DNA from: Crenarchaeota archaeon SCGC AAA471-B05 | Lineage (GTDB): Archaea > Thermoproteota > Thermoprotei > Gearchaeales > Gearchaeaceae | DNA length: 17,727 nucleotides | NCBI GenBank assembly: GCA_000380705.1 | Contig: AQYM01000016.1 | Location: 14,083 to 31,809 of the forward strand | Direction: 5' to 3' | Shown: positions 17,045-17,727 of the stretch, in pieces | Layout of the letters: every line of letters starts with the position of its first letter | Numbering within the stretch: position 1 is the first letter of the stretch | Translations under genes and position numbers: made by a program | The notes under the pieces: generated by a model | The model's input: the letters and a program-made list of their open reading frames with translations, nothing else | Databases searched by the model: none | What the model was told of the DNA's origin: nothing

Positions 17045-17727
17045 CTTAGTCTATGAGTTTTCTTACTTATAAAGATCAATCCAACAAAGTATCCTAAAAA
17101 TAATAAAGTAAAATATATTAGACTTAAGTTTAATATTTTCATCTCATCTATTTTAAATTCTATCTTCATATTTGAAATTCCTGATATGAAACTTAACATA
17201 GAAGAAGTTATTACAAAACTTAAAACAATCCCGACCAAGGTACCCAAAAATGCCACAATAAATGAAGTTGATAGAATTAATACTATTTTATCTTTATGAT
17301 TTATTCCTAAAGCGGTTAAAATTTCTATATCATGTTTGAAATTTTTTGTGTTAGATAATGTAAATGTAAAACCTGCTAAAAAAGAAATTAGATAAACTAA
17401 ATTTATCCAAGCTAAAATTATCTTGATTGGTTCCTCAGCAATTGTTTCTATTGCTTTTGAATTATCGTTATATATTATTTTAACTCTTTGACCTAACTTC
17501 TCTTCAAGCTTTTTTACCAAACCATTAATATTTCCTTTTAGTAAGATTTCATAATAACTTACCTTATTTTCGTATATTTTTTTAGACCATAATAAATTTA
17601 AATTAATTAGTAAAGCAAAGTCATCTTCGCTATTCGAATAATGGATTGAAATTACTTTAAATTTATGTAGGTCATTGTTAATTTTTATTTCTAAAATTTC
17701 ACCTTTTGATATATTAAACAATTTAGC
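17041..17727 (-). CDS. FtsX/MacB-like ABC permease subunit, N-terminus outside the window
   Basis: The frame is open to the window edge: the codons before the apparent TTG start read Ala-Lys, giving AKLFNISKGEILEIKI, which is the middle of a MacB-type periplasmic domain, not an N terminus. So about 229 C-terminal residues are present: the end of the extracytoplasmic domain (to about residue 90), then three spans (near 103-125, 145-175 and 198-220) with LTALGINHKDKIVLIL, the coupling region (E-I-x-x-L-x-A-L-G) that contacts the ATPase. It ends in a basic tail, KKTHRLR. It is paired with the following permease by a 4-base overlap, suggesting a heterodimeric transporter. Confidence 0.75.
   Translation of the reverse strand, partial: AKLFNISKGEILEIKINNDLHKFKVISIHYSNSEDDFALLINLNLLWSKKIYENKVSYYEILLKGNINGLVKKLEEKLGQRVKIIYNDNSKAIETIAEEPIKIILAWINLVYLISFLAGFTFTLSNTKNFKHDIEILTALGINHKDKIVLILSTSFIVAFLGTLVGIVLSFVITSSMLSFISGISNMKIEFKIDEMKILNLSLIYFTLLFLGYFVGLIFISKKTHRLR

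Noticed and set aside
17721..17727. TTG at 17721 as true start of the rightmost permease
   Set aside because: The frame is open to the edge and begins in the middle of the extracytoplasmic domain; the protein must continue outside.

Overview
The window comes from a thermophilic archaeon, most likely of the TACK/Thermoproteota (crenarchaeal) side. Protein-coding DNA is very AT-rich, while the rRNAs, tRNAs and RNase P RNA are strongly GC-rich, as expected of stable RNAs at high temperature. Archaeal marks include ORB-type replication origin boxes, an archaeal initiator tRNA with A1-U72, the tRNA-Ile2 lysidine-equivalent enzyme TiaS, a bulge-helix-bulge (BHB) in the 23S processing stem, and no tRNA in the 16S-23S spacer or 5S behind the 23S. 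The 16S sequence departs from common crenarchaeal sequence at several places, so a less-sampled lineage is likely; I do not name a genus.

Left part (1-2560): a truncated adenosine-specific kinase gene (-) diverges from a class III aminotransferase gene (+). The 850 bases after the aminotransferase form what I read as a chromosomal replication origin. It has three copies of a 22-31 bp element with a TTCCAGTGGAA-type dyad plus a GGGG string (Orc1/Cdc6 ORB boxes), very AT-rich DNA between two inverted boxes, and six copies of a GC-rich GATGGCC motif, some arranged as palindromes. The initiator tRNA gene lies inside this region, and the third ORB sits where the promoter of the next gene should be.

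Middle (2562-8290): a GT4 glycosyltransferase gene overlaps a Trm5-like methyltransferase gene, which overlaps a second archaeal methyltransferase gene (COG2521-like). These converge on tiaS (-), which diverges from the RNase P RNA gene (+). A CDP-paratose-2-epimerase-like sugar epimerase and tRNA-Ile(GAT) on the minus strand follow. tRNA modification and processing functions are therefore concentrated here.

rRNA operon (about 8370-13357): one promoter reads rightward, away from the origin. The first product of the transcript is a small hairpin with all the marks of an H/ACA guide RNA (pocket, K-turn-like loop, ACA box 15 nt below the pocket). Then come a 33-bp perfect 16S processing stem without a BHB, 16S, a spacer without tRNA, a 60-nt-per-strand 23S stem with a canonical 3-4-3 BHB, and 23S with an AU-rich hairpin in domain II.

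Right part (13392-17727): a UDP-glucose-4-epimerase-type SDR gene (+) converges with, and overlaps by 35 bp, a minus-strand operon of two FtsX/MacB-like membrane permease genes and a multi-membrane-span GT-C-like protein. With the GT4 and the first epimerase, these suggest surface glycan synthesis or export.
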